Part shown: positions 1 to 8,562 of the stretch, one piece after another
Layout of the letters: each line of letters begins with the position of its first letter
Position numbering within the stretch: the stretch's first letter is position 1
Assembly: GCA_017466695.1 (NCBI GenBank)
Contig: JAFTTR010000013.1
Coordinates: 1-58,859, forward strand
DNA length: 58,859 nt
Reading direction: 5' to 3'
Source of the DNA: Alphaproteobacteria bacterium
GTDB lineage: Bacteria > Pseudomonadota > Alphaproteobacteria > CAAHEQ01 > UBA3637
Translations under genes and position numbers: made by a program
Notes under the pieces: generated by a model
Database searches by the model: none
What the model was told of the DNA's origin: nothing
Seen by the model: only the letters and a program-made list of their open reading frames with translations

Positions 1-2310
1 ACATTAGGAACAGTTACAAACAGCAATAGATTGACTTCTAATGGGGATACAATTGCATCACTTAATAACAGTGGTACAGCAAACATTACCGGGTCAACAA
101 CAAATATCCTTACAAACAGTGGAAGTTTAACAACAAATGGAGGCTCAGTTGCCACTTTAACAAATAACGATGGAACAGCCGGTTTAACGAACACAGCAGT
201 TACGACATTAACGGTGAATAAAGGAACACTTACAGCAACTGGTGGTACAGTTAGTTCATTAACAAATAAAGTTGATGGTAATGTTACATTATCAGATGTT
301 GTAGATGTTGATACAATCACAAATGAAGGAGTATTAACATCAAGCAATTCTATATTAGGAACCGTTACAAACAGCAATAGCTTGACTTCTAATGGGGATA
401 CAATTGCATCACTTAATAACAGTGGCACAGCAAACATCACTGGGGCCGATACAAATTCAATTGTGAATACTGGAAGTTTAACTGCAACAGGAGGAACAAT
501 TGAAAATCTTGATAACCAAAAAGAGGCAACATTGAAAGAGGGTGTTGTTGCAAATATTGTAAACAACAAAAAGACTTTGAATATCACAGCTTCAACTCTT
601 AATTCATTAGATAATAAAGACACAGGAATAGTTAATGTGACAGAAAATTCAACCATCAACGATGCTGTCAATTCAGGGACTATAAATGTGGATAATTCTA
701 CATTAAGGGTAATTGAAAATAACAATCAAATTGTTGCTACAGGGGATCTTTCAATTACAGATTCATTAACTGGAACAGGTACTTTGACAATGAATGGAGC
801 AGTCTTAAAAGTAAAAGATGGCTTTGCTTCAAGTAATAATGTTGTAAGTAACAATATGCAATTTGGTGAGGGTATTCAAACAATTCAAGTTGGTGATTTG
901 ACTGTTAAAGAAGATACAAATCTTGATATTCGAAATATTGATGTAACAGCAAAAGATGTCTTGTTAGAAAAGGGATCTACATTAAATGTTGGATTAAACA
1001 ATCTTTCTGATTATGGCTCTTTAAGTGGAACAAACTTAATTTCTGAAGAAAATACGCAAATTGATTTTGATTTGGGTGAAAATTTTGAAATGGGATTGTA
1101 TGAAGTTTTAAAAGTGGAAAATATTTCTTCTTTGCCAACAGCTCTTCATAACGATGAAGGATTTGATTTCTTAGATATGGCTGATGGTCGTTACTCATTT
1201 GTTTCAACAGATGCATCAAAAATTTCAAGTCAATATGGTTCTGATGAAAATCAAACAGCTGCAATTCAAGCTATTCATGCTGGTAGAGGGACAAATGAAT
1301 TATTCAATCAAACACAGACAGAATTAATTGAACATTTGCAATCTGGAAATGGAGCCTTGATTAAAAAAGCTGTGAAAGCTTTGGATAATTTAGGTGGAAA
1401 TATTGCACCTGTTATTCAGTCAATTTCAACATCACATTTTGAAGGAATTACAAATGCTGTAAGCGATCAATTTAGAACTGTCTCAACAGTTGAAGGAACT
1501 TCTGGTGGTGATGAATCTCCAAATGCACAAGCATGGGTCAAAGCACTTTATGGTCATTCAAAATATGATGGTAAAGGCGATTTCAAAGCAAACGAAACAG
1601 GCTTTGTCGCTGGTATTCAAAAACAAATTACAGATGATTTAACAGTGGGTGCCGGTTACGCATATGGTTATGCAGACGTTGCACAAAATGACAGAGACAC
1701 AACGGTTCAAACAAACACAGGTTTTGCGTTTGCAAGGTACCAACCAAACAAATGGTTTGTTGAAGGTGTTGCGAGTTATTCTCGTTCACAATATGAAGAA
1801 GATAAATCCATTCTTTCAACAAAATCATCTGGAACATATAATGTAGATACATTTGCTGTTCAAGCAATGGCTGGATATGACTTTAGCTGTCGTGATTTGC
1901 TCATCACACCAAAAGTTGGTATGAAATATATGAGTATCAATCAAGAAGCATATGTTGATTCATTGGATACACATATTGACAACAATACTTATCGCTATAT
2001 GACGGCAATGGCTGGTGTTGATGTTAGAGCTCCATATAAAACAATCCATGGACTTTATATCAGACCAACAGCAGGTATCATGTTTGGATATGATCTTGTT
2101 TCAGATGATACAGCTTCTATTAACACATTATCAAATGGTGCCACCTATGTTAATAATGGAGAAGCTCTTGATCGGTTTAGTACGAATGTTAACTTAGGTG
2201 TTGATGCAGAACTTGGGGATCTTACAACCTTGTCTGTTGAATACTTAGGGTCATTTAGAAAATCCTATCAAGAACATGGTGGTATGATGAAGTTAAAACA
2301 AAACTTTTAA
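1..2310 (+). CDS. Autotransporter adhesin, 3' part (5' end outside the window)
   Basis: The frame is open to base 1, so the start lies upstream and only about 769 residues are visible. The first ~230 residues are low-complexity and rich in Asn, Thr, Ser and Gly, with repeated short units such as LTSNGDTIASLNN, typical of a beta-helical passenger. From about residue 500 a type V autotransporter beta-domain begins (AWVKALYGHSKYDG) with alternating hydrophobic strands and a terminal Phe (KLKQNF), the usual signal for outer-membrane insertion by Bam. The expected role is a surface-displayed adhesin-like passenger; its ligand cannot be inferred. A hairpin terminator follows at once. A second autotransporter tail lies at the other end of the window. 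Confidence 0.9.
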   Translation, partial: TLGTVTNSNRLTSNGDTIASLNNSGTANITGSTTNILTNSGSLTTNGGSVATLTNNDGTAGLTNTAVTTLTVNKGTLTATGGTVSSLTNKVDGNVTLSDVVDVDTITNEGVLTSSNSILGTVTNSNSLTSNGDTIASLNNSGTANITGADTNSIVNTGSLTATGGTIENLDNQKEATLKEGVVANIVNNKKTLNITASTLNSLDNKDTGIVNVTENSTINDAVNSGTINVDNSTLRVIENNNQIVATGDLSITDSLTGTGTLTMNGAVLKVKDGFASSNNVVSNNMQFGEGIQTIQVGDLTVKEDTNLDIRNIDVTAKDVLLEKGSTLNVGLNNLSDYGSLSGTNLISEENTQIDFDLGENFEMGLYEVLKVENISSLPTALHNDEGFDFLDMADGRYSFVSTDASKISSQYGSDENQTAAIQAIHAGRGTNELFNQTQTELIEHLQSGNGALIKKAVKALDNLGGNIAPVIQSISTSHFEGITNAVSDQFRTVSTVEGTSGGDESPNAQAWVKALYGHSKYDGKGDFKANETGFVAGIQKQITDDLTVGAGYAYGYADVAQNDRDTTVQTNTGFAFARYQPNKWFVEGVASYSRSQYEEDKSILSTKSSGTYNVDTFAVQAMAGYDFSCRDLLITPKVGMKYMSINQEAYVDSLDTHIDNNTYRYMTAMAGVDVRAPYKTIHGLYIRPTAGIMFGYDLVSDDTASINTLSNGATYVNNGEALDRFSTNVNLGVDAELGDLTTLSVEYLGSFRKSYQEHGGMMKLKQNF
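3..444 (+). repeat. Two-copy direct repeat inside the autotransporter passenger
   Basis: Bases 3-93 and 354-444 are nearly identical, offset by 351 bp (117 codons), and encode the unit TVTNSNxLTSNGDTIASLNN plus SGTANITG. The differences are a handful of point changes. The spacing keeps the reading frame, so recombination between copies would shorten or lengthen the passenger by exactly 117 residues. Confidence 0.85.
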
Positions 2311-2325
2311 TTTCAAAATCTTAAA

Positions 2326-2356
2326 AAGTTCTCAAGGATTCCTTGGGAGCTTTTTT
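2326..2356 (+). terminator. Rho-independent terminator of the autotransporter
   Basis: A 12-bp stem with two G-T wobbles (AAGTTCTCAAGG / CCTTGGGAGCTT), loop ATT, followed by a T-run, 16 bp after the stop codon. Confidence 0.85.
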
Positions 2357-2364
2357 GTTGTGGC

Positions 2365-2393
2365 TTGCAATTTTTTATTAATTTTCATATACT
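2365..2393 (+). promoter_or_regulatory. Sigma-70-like promoter for the HAD/PEBP/tsaC operon
   Basis: TTGCAA (2365-2370), a 17-bp spacer and TATACT (2388-2393), 30 bp before the start codon at 2423. It lies just after the upstream terminator, as expected for a new transcription unit. Confidence 0.5.
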
Positions 2394-2422
2394 CACATAT
2401 CATTACATGAAAAGAGGTATAT

Positions 2423-3271
2423 ATGATTGAAGAACGTCCTTATACAATTAAAATGGCAATTTGTTATGATTTTGATGGAACACTTGCCCCAGGAAATATG
2501 CAAGAATATGGTTTTATTGAAAAGTTAAATATGACCCCTGAAACATTTTGGAAAAAAAGTAACACATTGGCCAAAACACAAAAAGTTGATAATATTTTAG
2601 CTTATATGTATCAAATGAAAGAAGAAGCAGCTCAACGGGATTTATCTTTTACAAAACAAGATTTGACAGATTATGCTGCTAAAGTAAAATTATTTCCTGG
2701 TGTTGAACAGTGGTTTTCAAGAATGAACGAATACGCAAAACGAAAAGGTGTTATTTTAGAACATTATATTATTTCATCAGGATTAAAAGAAATGGTGGAA
2801 GGAACAAAAATTGCTCCATTTTTTAAAGAGATTTTTGCCTCTAGTTTTATGTATGACAAAAAAGGACAAGCTTTGTGGCCAGCTCTTGTTGTTAATTATA
2901 CAAACAAAACACAATTTTTATATCGTATCAATAAAGGATGTTTAGACGTGAGTGATGATACAAGTTTAAATGCTCATATGGATGATGAAGATAAACCGAT
3001 TCCTTTTGAAAATATGATTTATATTGGAGATGGAGATACGGATGTTCCTTCTATGAAGACTGTAAAAAGAGAAGGCGGGCACACAATTGCTGTTTATCAA
3101 AAACAAAATAAGAAAAAAGTTAAAAATATGTTAGGAATAGAGCGAGCTGATATTATTGCCTCTGCTGATTATAGAGAAGACACAGAAATAGACCTTTTTG
3201 TAAAATCTGTTATTGATAAAGTCATAACGGATTCACATTTAAAATATTTACAACGTGAATTAAATGATTAG
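2423..3271 (+). CDS. HAD-superfamily phosphatase
   Basis: The 282-residue protein has the HAD motif I DFDGT with nucleophile Asp16 and Asp18, a motif II-like ISSG near residue 118, and motif III/IV YIGDGDTDVPSM near residue 197. It is therefore expected to be a magnesium-dependent cytosolic phosphohydrolase. The substrate is not recognisable; the shape recalls phosphoserine phosphatase-like HADs with a helical cap (residues ~25-95). The start has AAAAGAGG upstream; a second Met at residue 11, just before the core strand, is an alternative. It is first in a three-gene run with the PEBP-like gene (9-bp gap) and tsaC (4-bp overlap). Confidence 0.85.
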   Translation: MIEERPYTIKMAICYDFDGTLAPGNMQEYGFIEKLNMTPETFWKKSNTLAKTQKVDNILAYMYQMKEEAAQRDLSFTKQDLTDYAAKVKLFPGVEQWFSRMNEYAKRKGVILEHYIISSGLKEMVEGTKIAPFFKEIFASSFMYDKKGQALWPALVVNYTNKTQFLYRINKGCLDVSDDTSLNAHMDDEDKPIPFENMIYIGDGDTDVPSMKTVKREGGHTIAVYQKQNKKKVKNMLGIERADIIASADYREDTEIDLFVKSVIDKVITDSHLKYLQRELND

Positions 3272-3280
3272 GAGGATAAA

Positions 3281-3751
3281 ATGAAAGTAACAAGCTTAGG
3301 TATTGAAAAAGGAATTATTGATGATAAATACGGCAAATTTGGAAAAGATTTTATTTTAGATATGCCAAGTTTTTCTTTGCCATTTAAAATTGAAGATTAT
3401 CCCAAGGAAACGGTTTCATTCGCTGTTATTTTAGATGATAAAGATTCTGTTCCTGTTTGTGGATTTGTATGGGTTCATTGGTTGATTGCAAATTTAAAAA
3501 AAGATCAAATTGTATCAGGAGAATCATCTAATATTAATGCTGAATTTATCCAAGGGAATAATAGTTGGAATATGCCTCTTTATGGTGGAATGGCGCCTCC
3601 TGATAAAGACCATATATATGATTTAACTGTTTTTGCATTGGATAAAGAATTAAATCTTCAAAAAGGTTTTTCTTTAACTGAAATGGAAACGGAAATGAAA
3701 GGCCATATTTTAGATTCATTTTGTTTAAAAGGTAAATATCGAAGTAAATGA
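3281..3751 (+). CDS. YbhB/YbcL-type PEBP (Raf kinase inhibitor-like) protein
   Basis: The 156-residue protein matches the bacterial phosphatidylethanolamine-binding family in length and pattern: an early beta-strand segment with a D-x-P-S-F-S-L-P region, VWVHWLIANL, an NSWNMPLYGGMAPP ligand-pocket loop, and the HIYDLTVFALD strand. These proteins bind small anionic or phospho-ligands; the bacterial role is poorly known. It has a strong AGGAGG ribosome site and no signal peptide, so it is cytosolic. It sits between a phosphatase and tsaC in one operon. Confidence 0.85.
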   Translation: MKVTSLGIEKGIIDDKYGKFGKDFILDMPSFSLPFKIEDYPKETVSFAVILDDKDSVPVCGFVWVHWLIANLKKDQIVSGESSNINAEFIQGNNSWNMPLYGGMAPPDKDHIYDLTVFALDKELNLQKGFSLTEMETEMKGHILDSFCLKGKYRSK

Positions 3752-4317
3752 ATGAACAGCAAGAAATTCAAAAAATAGTCCATTTATTAAACGAAGGGGC
3801 AATTATTTTATATCCAACGGATAGTATCTGGGGATTAGGTTGTGATGCTTTAAATGAAAAAGCAGTCCACCGTTTGTTTCAGATGAAACAACGAATGGAG
3901 GATAAAAGCGTTATTGTTTTGATTGATGAAGTGGAGCGTTTAGTTGATTTTGTAGAATACCCTCAAGCTGAAACATTGAATTTACTTCAAAATACATCTC
4001 TTCCTCAAACGGTTGTATTCCCACAAGTTAAAAATTTACCAAAAGGTGTTGTTAATCAAAATGGTTCTGGTGCTTTTAGAATTCCCAAACATACTTTTTG
4101 TTTGAATTTATTAAAAGAGTTTAAAAAGCCATTGGTTTCAACTTCTGCTAATCGTTCAGGAGAAAAAACACCTTTTTATTTTGATGATATTTCACTCGAA
4201 ATAAAAAAAGGAGTAGATTATATTGTTCCTTCTTTTTTTGAAGGAGATATGATCCACAAACCCTCTCAAATAGTTATTGTTTTGCCAACTGGCGAAATAC
4301 AATTTATTCGTAAATGA
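3748..4317 (+). CDS. tsaC: Threonylcarbamoyl-AMP synthase (Sua5/YciO/YrdC family)
   Basis: TsaC makes L-threonylcarbamoyl-AMP from threonine, bicarbonate and ATP for the t6A modification of tRNAs that read ANN codons. The 189-residue protein shows the YrdC hallmarks: YPTDSIWGLGCDA near residue 23, a basic KQRxxxKS ATP-binding segment near residue 48, a FRIPKH segment and PLVSTSANRSGE around residues 130-141. It is the short single-domain form without the Sua5 C-terminal domain. The start overlaps the PEBP stop (ATGAATGA), implying translational coupling. Confidence 0.92.
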   Translation: MNEQQEIQKIVHLLNEGAIILYPTDSIWGLGCDALNEKAVHRLFQMKQRMEDKSVIVLIDEVERLVDFVEYPQAETLNLLQNTSLPQTVVFPQVKNLPKGVVNQNGSGAFRIPKHTFCLNLLKEFKKPLVSTSANRSGEKTPFYFDDISLEIKKGVDYIVPSFFEGDMIHKPSQIVIVLPTGEIQFIRK

Positions 4318-4325
4318 TTTTTAAC

Positions 4326-4354
4326 TAGACTTTTTATAAAAAAAAGAGTATAAT
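4326..4354 (+). promoter_or_regulatory. Sigma-70-like promoter for typA
   Basis: TAGACT (4326-4331), a 17-bp spacer and a perfect TATAAT (4349-4354) lie about 100 bp before the chosen typA start, in the only non-coding gap between tsaC and typA. Confidence 0.6.
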
Positions 4355-4451
4355 TCGCCCATTAAATTAAAACAATTATGACAAAAATAATCATTTATTC
4401 TTTTTATTTAAAAAAGAATGAGTGGTTGTTTATCTTTATAAAGAGGTAAAA

Positions 4452-6275
4452 ATGACACAAGAAATGAGAAATATTGCAATTATTGCACACGTTGACCATG
4501 GTAAAACAACTTTTGTTGATGCGTTTTTAAAACAAAGTGGGGCTTATCGTGAAAATCAACAAGTTGTAACTTGTGCAATGGATTCGAATGACTTAGAAAG
4601 AGAACGTGGAATCACTATCTTTGCAAAGTGCACATCTGTTGAGTGGAATAATATTAGAATTAACATTGTTGATACACCAGGGCACGCAGATTTTGGTGGA
4701 GAAGTTGAACGTATTTTGTCAATGGTTGATGGTGTTATTTTACTTGTTGATTCAGCTGAAGGTCCATTACCTCAAACAAAGTTTGTTTTATCAAAAGCAT
4801 TAAAATTAGGATTAAGACCAATTGTTGTTATTAATAAAATTGACAGATCTGATGCAAGACCTGAAGAAGTTCATAATGAAGTTTTTGACCTTTTTGATAA
4901 TTTAGGGGCAACTGAAGAACAATTAGATTTCCCAACACTTTTTGCTTCTGGTAGAGAAGGTTGGGCTGTGAATGATTTGGCTGATGAACGTAAAGATATT
5001 ATGCCTTTGTTTAATAAAATTGTTGAGCATGTTCCTGCGCCTGCTTGTGATGAAACAGGTCCATTTAAAATGCTTGTTACTACATTGGAATCAGATCCTT
5101 TTGTCGGTCGAATTTTAACGGGTCGAATTTTATCTGGTAAAATTAAAACAAACCAAATGATTAAAGCTATTACACGTGAAGGTAAACCTGTTGAAACGGC
5201 AAGGGCTTCCAAAATTTTAGCATTCAGAGGATTAAAACGACAACCAATTGATGAAGGTGTTGCCGGCGATATTGTGAGCATTGCAGGTATGACGGATGCA
5301 ACAGTTTCAGATACATTATGTGACGTGTCAGTTACTGAGCCAATTCAGGCAGAACCAATTGATCCCCCAACACTTGCAATGACATTCTCAATTAATACAT
5401 CTCCATTAGCTGGGACAGAAGGGGATAAAGTGACATCTCGAATGATTTGGGATAGATTATGTAAAGAAGCTGAAGGTAATATTGCACTTCGTGTATCAAG
5501 GACAGATACAACAGATGCTTTTGAAGTGGCTGGTCGTGGCGAATTACAATTAGGTGTTTTAATTGAAACAATGAGACGTGAAGGATATGAGCTTTCAGTT
5601 TCTCGTCCACGTGTTGTTTTTAAAGAAGATGAAGATGGTAAAAAACTAGAACCGATGGAAGAAGTTGTCATTGATGTTGATGACGCTTATACCGGGGTTG
5701 TTGTTGAAAAAATGAGTCTTCGCAAAGGCGAAATGACAGAAATGTATCCAAGTGGTGGTGGAAAAACAAGATTAACATTTATTGCCCCATCAAGAGGATT
5801 AATTGGATATTATAGTGAGTTTTTAACAGATACTTGTGGAACAGGTGTTATGAACAGATTGTTCCATAGTTATGCACCATATAAAGGACAAATCACTGGT
5901 CGCAGAAATGGTGTTCTCATTTCAACAGAACAAGGAAAAGCAGTTCCATATGCGCTCTTTAATATTCAAGAAAGAGGTCCATTGTTTATCCCAGCTGGTG
6001 TAACAGTTTATGCTGGTATGATTATTGGTGCGAATGCTAAACCTGGAGATATTGAGGTTAATCCAATTAAAGGTAAAAAATTAACAAATATGCGTGCAGC
6101 TGGAAAAGATGATAACGTTCTTCTTTATCCTCCACGGGTGATGAGTTTGGAAGTTGCTTTATCCTATATTGAAGATGATGAGCTTGTTGAGGTAACACCT
6201 CAAAACATTCGTTTACGTAAAAAGTATTTAGATAGTAATGAAAGACGTAAATTTGAGCGTAGAAAAGAAGACTAA
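4452..6275 (+). CDS. typA: Translational GTPase TypA/BipA
   Basis: This ribosome-associated GTPase aids 50S assembly and translation under stress. The 607-residue length is normal for the family. G1 AHVDHGKT is at residues 12-19, then [21 protein letters not shown] and NKIDR, and EF-G-like domains follow, with the BipA C-terminal region [12 protein letters not shown]. The reading frame extends upstream to a GTG at 4422, but the ATG at 4452 is preferred because AAGAGG lies just before it and family members begin a few residues before the P-loop. It has its own promoter and terminator. Confidence 0.95.
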   Translation: MTQEMRNIAIIAHVDHGKTTFVDAFLKQSGAYRENQQVVTCAMDSNDLERERGITIFAKCTSVEWNNIRINIVDTPGHADFGGEVERILSMVDGVILLVDSAEGPLPQTKFVLSKALKLGLRPIVVINKIDRSDARPEEVHNEVFDLFDNLGATEEQLDFPTLFASGREGWAVNDLADERKDIMPLFNKIVEHVPAPACDETGPFKMLVTTLESDPFVGRILTGRILSGKIKTNQMIKAITREGKPVETARASKILAFRGLKRQPIDEGVAGDIVSIAGMTDATVSDTLCDVSVTEPIQAEPIDPPTLAMTFSINTSPLAGTEGDKVTSRMIWDRLCKEAEGNIALRVSRTDTTDAFEVAGRGELQLGVLIETMRREGYELSVSRPRVVFKEDEDGKKLEPMEEVVIDVDDAYTGVVVEKMSLRKGEMTEMYPSGGGKTRLTFIAPSRGLIGYYSEFLTDTCGTGVMNRLFHSYAPYKGQITGRRNGVLISTEQGKAVPYALFNIQERGPLFIPAGVTVYAGMIIGANAKPGDIEVNPIKGKKLTNMRAAGKDDNVLLYPPRVMSLEVALSYIEDDELVEVTPQNIRLRKKYLDSNERRKFERRKED

Positions 6276-6280
6276 TAAAA

Positions 6281-6315
6281 AAAAGAGTAAACCATTTTAG
6301 GGTTTACTCTTTTTT
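6281..6315 (+). terminator. Terminator after typA
   Basis: The stem AAAAGAGTAAACC pairs with GGTTTACTCTTTT around a 7-nt loop and is followed by T's. It begins five bases after the typA stop. Confidence 0.85.
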
Positions 6316-6384
6316 GCTTTTCATGATATGTATATAATTGAGTGATACTTAAAAACGCATGTTGAAAAACAAAAGGAAAAGTAA

Positions 6385-7680
6385 ATGACTACGTGGCTGA
6401 CAGCTCTTAAAGGATATGCAAAACAAAAAATACTGATTTTTTTATTTTTAGGTTTTGCTTGTGGTTTGCCATATAGTTTAATTGGTTATTCACTTTCATT
6501 GTGGATGGCTGATGTTGGCGTTTCTTTAAGTGTTATAGGTTTTTTTGCGCTTGTTTTATTGCCTTATAATTTTAAATTTGTATGGGCTCCTTTGATTGAT
6601 AAGATTAAATTACCTTATTTAGCATATAAATTTGGTCCTAAAAAATCCTGGTTGTTTCTTTTTCAAATTGGCTTGATTTTGAGTGTTTTTGGGTTATCTT
6701 TGTTTGCGCCAGATAAAAACACTTGGACATATCTAATGAATGGGGATAAGGGTGATTTTTTAATTCCTCTTCAAACATATTTATTCTCATTTTTGGTTGC
6801 TTTTTTTGCTGCCAGTCAAGACATTGTTGTTGATGCATTAAGGATTGATACTCTAGAGAAAGAGGAGTTTGGAGAAGGCGCAGGTATGTATCAATTTGGA
6901 TACAGAATGGGAATGTTAATTGCTGGGGCAGGTGTGGTTGCTTTATCTGCAATCATTGGGTGGCAAGAATCATATGCTTTGGTGGCACTATTATTGTTTG
7001 TTGGTTTATTAAGTACTTTTTTTGTAAAAGAAGAGAAATCTAATATTCTTTCCAAAAATAATGAACGTTTTTGGTATGAAATGATTGTGAAACCTTTTCA
7101 AGATTTTATGCAAAAATCGAATTGGATGTGGATTTTAATTTTTATTGTTCTTTATAAATTGTGTAATGCTGTTTTAGGAAGAATGGCGCTTCCTTTTTAT
7201 AGGGAATTGGGTTTTTCAAAAGCTGAAATAGCACTTATTTCTGGTACAATAGGTCCTTGGATTACGTTAACCGGTGTTGCTTTAGGTGGTATTTTAGTAA
7301 TGCGCTATCCTATTTTAAAATTATTGATGGCTTTAGGGTTTGTTGAAATTTTAACTTCTTTTGTTTTTGGAGCTTTTTCATTTTTTCCAAATTCATCAAT
7401 TATGTTTTTAATCGTTATTATATTTGATAATATTGTTGGGGGTATGGGTGGTGCTGTTTTTGTTGCATTTTTATCTGGCCTTTGCTCTAAAAAATATTCA
7501 GCAACTCAGTATGCTTTGTTGACAAGTTTGATGATGTTGGCTGTGAGTGTTATTTCTGTTTATAGTGGGGTGTGGGCAGAAAAAATGGGGTGGTATACGT
7601 TTTTTGTTTTTACAGGTTGTTTAATGGTTCCTGCCCTTATTTTATTAAAGTATTTAATTTTAAAAGAAGAAAAAAAATGA
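6385..7680 (+). CDS. ampG: AmpG-like muropeptide permease (MFS)
   Basis: The 431-residue membrane protein has about 12 hydrophobic segments. The region SQDIVVDALRID followed by GAGMYQFGYRMGML (residues ~145-180) is characteristic of AmpG, which imports GlcNAc-anhydroMurNAc peptides for cell-wall recycling and beta-lactamase signalling. An early FACGLPYSL also fits AmpG. It is shorter than E. coli AmpG, which has 14 segments. A TATAAT-like box at 6333-6338 precedes it. The stop overlaps the start of the next small gene (ATGA), so the two are probably co-translated. Confidence 0.85.
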   Translation: MTTWLTALKGYAKQKILIFLFLGFACGLPYSLIGYSLSLWMADVGVSLSVIGFFALVLLPYNFKFVWAPLIDKIKLPYLAYKFGPKKSWLFLFQIGLILSVFGLSLFAPDKNTWTYLMNGDKGDFLIPLQTYLFSFLVAFFAASQDIVVDALRIDTLEKEEFGEGAGMYQFGYRMGMLIAGAGVVALSAIIGWQESYALVALLLFVGLLSTFFVKEEKSNILSKNNERFWYEMIVKPFQDFMQKSNWMWILIFIVLYKLCNAVLGRMALPFYRELGFSKAEIALISGTIGPWITLTGVALGGILVMRYPILKLLMALGFVEILTSFVFGAFSFFPNSSIMFLIVIIFDNIVGGMGGAVFVAFLSGLCSKKYSATQYALLTSLMMLAVSVISVYSGVWAEKMGWYTFFVFTGCLMVPALILLKYLILKEEKK

Positions 7681-8069
7681 GATTTATCGTTTTTTATAAT
7701 GATCACCCTAAAGTAAAAGATTTTTCGGTGCGTGTTTGGCATCAATTTCAAACTCATCCAAATTTTTCGGGTGAAATGACCCATTCTTTATTTATTAAAC
7801 ATTATCGATTTGACCCAAAGAGTGTTTCATGTTTGGGGGATGTCTTTTACAATCAAAAAACAAGTCAATGGGAAATTGATAAGACAAGGCATTTGGTTGT
7901 ATTTTCTGGGTACGAAACTGTTGTCGGAAAAAATAAAGATTTGGTTGTCAATTTTATGAATAATAATTATGGTGAAGATAAAGAAATGATATCTATTTCA
8001 TTAAAAGAACAAAATCTTCTAAAAGAAGCTCAAAAAAGATTAATGCTTCAAAAAGGATATTCTATTTAA
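7677..8069 (+). CDS. Small protein of unknown function
   Basis: I do not recognise this 130-residue protein. It has no signal peptide or membrane segment and looks soluble, with alternating strands (MRFIVFYND, HLVVFSGYETVV) and a helical, Lys-rich C-terminus (KEQNLLKEAQKRLMLQ). The ATG at 7677 overlaps the ampG stop by four bases; the frame continues upstream inside ampG, but coupling makes 7677 the best start. Its 3' end overlaps the converging ftsB-like gene by 8 bp. Confidence 0.65.
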   Translation: MRFIVFYNDHPKVKDFSVRVWHQFQTHPNFSGEMTHSLFIKHYRFDPKSVSCLGDVFYNQKTSQWEIDKTRHLVVFSGYETVVGKNKDLVVNFMNNNYGEDKEMISISLKEQNLLKEAQKRLMLQKGYSI

Positions 8070-8355
8070 ATATAACACGTGCATTTTTATCGCCCATATT
8101 TAAAATTCTAAGTGCAGATTCTTCTAATTGATCTAAATCCAGAGATTTGGGAGATAAGGCATTTACTTTTGCTTGAAGAAGTTCTTTTTCTTTTTTTAAC
8201 TGGTTAGAAATATAGGTAGCCATTCTAATTTCTTCACGAACTTGTTTCATTCTTTGAATGCCATGGTTTCCTTCAACACCATGATAAACAAAGTATAAAG
8301 TTATCCACAAACAAATAAATGGGAAAAACCAATTTCTTGACAGTGATGTTGTCAT
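8062..8355 (-). CDS. ftsB: FtsB/DivIC-type septum formation initiator
   Basis: The 97-residue protein has one N-terminal membrane helix (residues ~9-25), then a periplasmic coiled coil (~33-65), then the segment SPKSLDLDQLEESALRILNMG, which matches the C-terminal part of alphaproteobacterial DivIC/FtsB proteins. FtsB bridges FtsL and FtsQ in the divisome. AAAGG lies before the ATG. It is transcribed away from dnaK, with which it shares an intergenic region, and converges on the small gene at 7677 with an 8-bp overlap. Confidence 0.8.
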   Translation of the reverse strand: MTTSLSRNWFFPFICLWITLYFVYHGVEGNHGIQRMKQVREEIRMATYISNQLKKEKELLQAKVNALSPKSLDLDQLEESALRILNMGDKNARVIFK

Positions 8356-8492
8356 TTTAAAACCTTTGTATGTTTGATGATGTTTTCTAAAAAAGACTAT
8401 ATCACATTCTTTTTTTTATTCAAGTATTTTAAAATAGTTTATTAAAATTAATTTCTTTTTAGAAAAAAAGATAAAAAAATAAAAAAAGAGGG

Positions 8493-8521
8493 TTGAAAAA
8501 TACAATGTTATGACCTATATA
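8493..8521 (+). promoter_or_regulatory. dnaK promoter, readable by sigma-70 and possibly sigma-32
   Basis: TTGAAA (8493-8498), a 17-bp spacer and TATATA (8516-8521) fit sigma-70. The overlapping GTTGAAA ... CCTATATA with a 15-bp gap also resembles a heat-shock sigma-32 site, which would be expected for dnaK. It lies 41 bp before the ATG. Confidence 0.55.
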
Positions 8522-8562
8522 ACTTTCATCAAAAAAATAATTATTGTAAAAGGAGAAGATAA

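Noticed and set aside
4422-4451. Upstream GTG start for typA
   Set aside because: No ribosome site before it and family members begin near the ATG at 4452, which has AAGAGG upstream.
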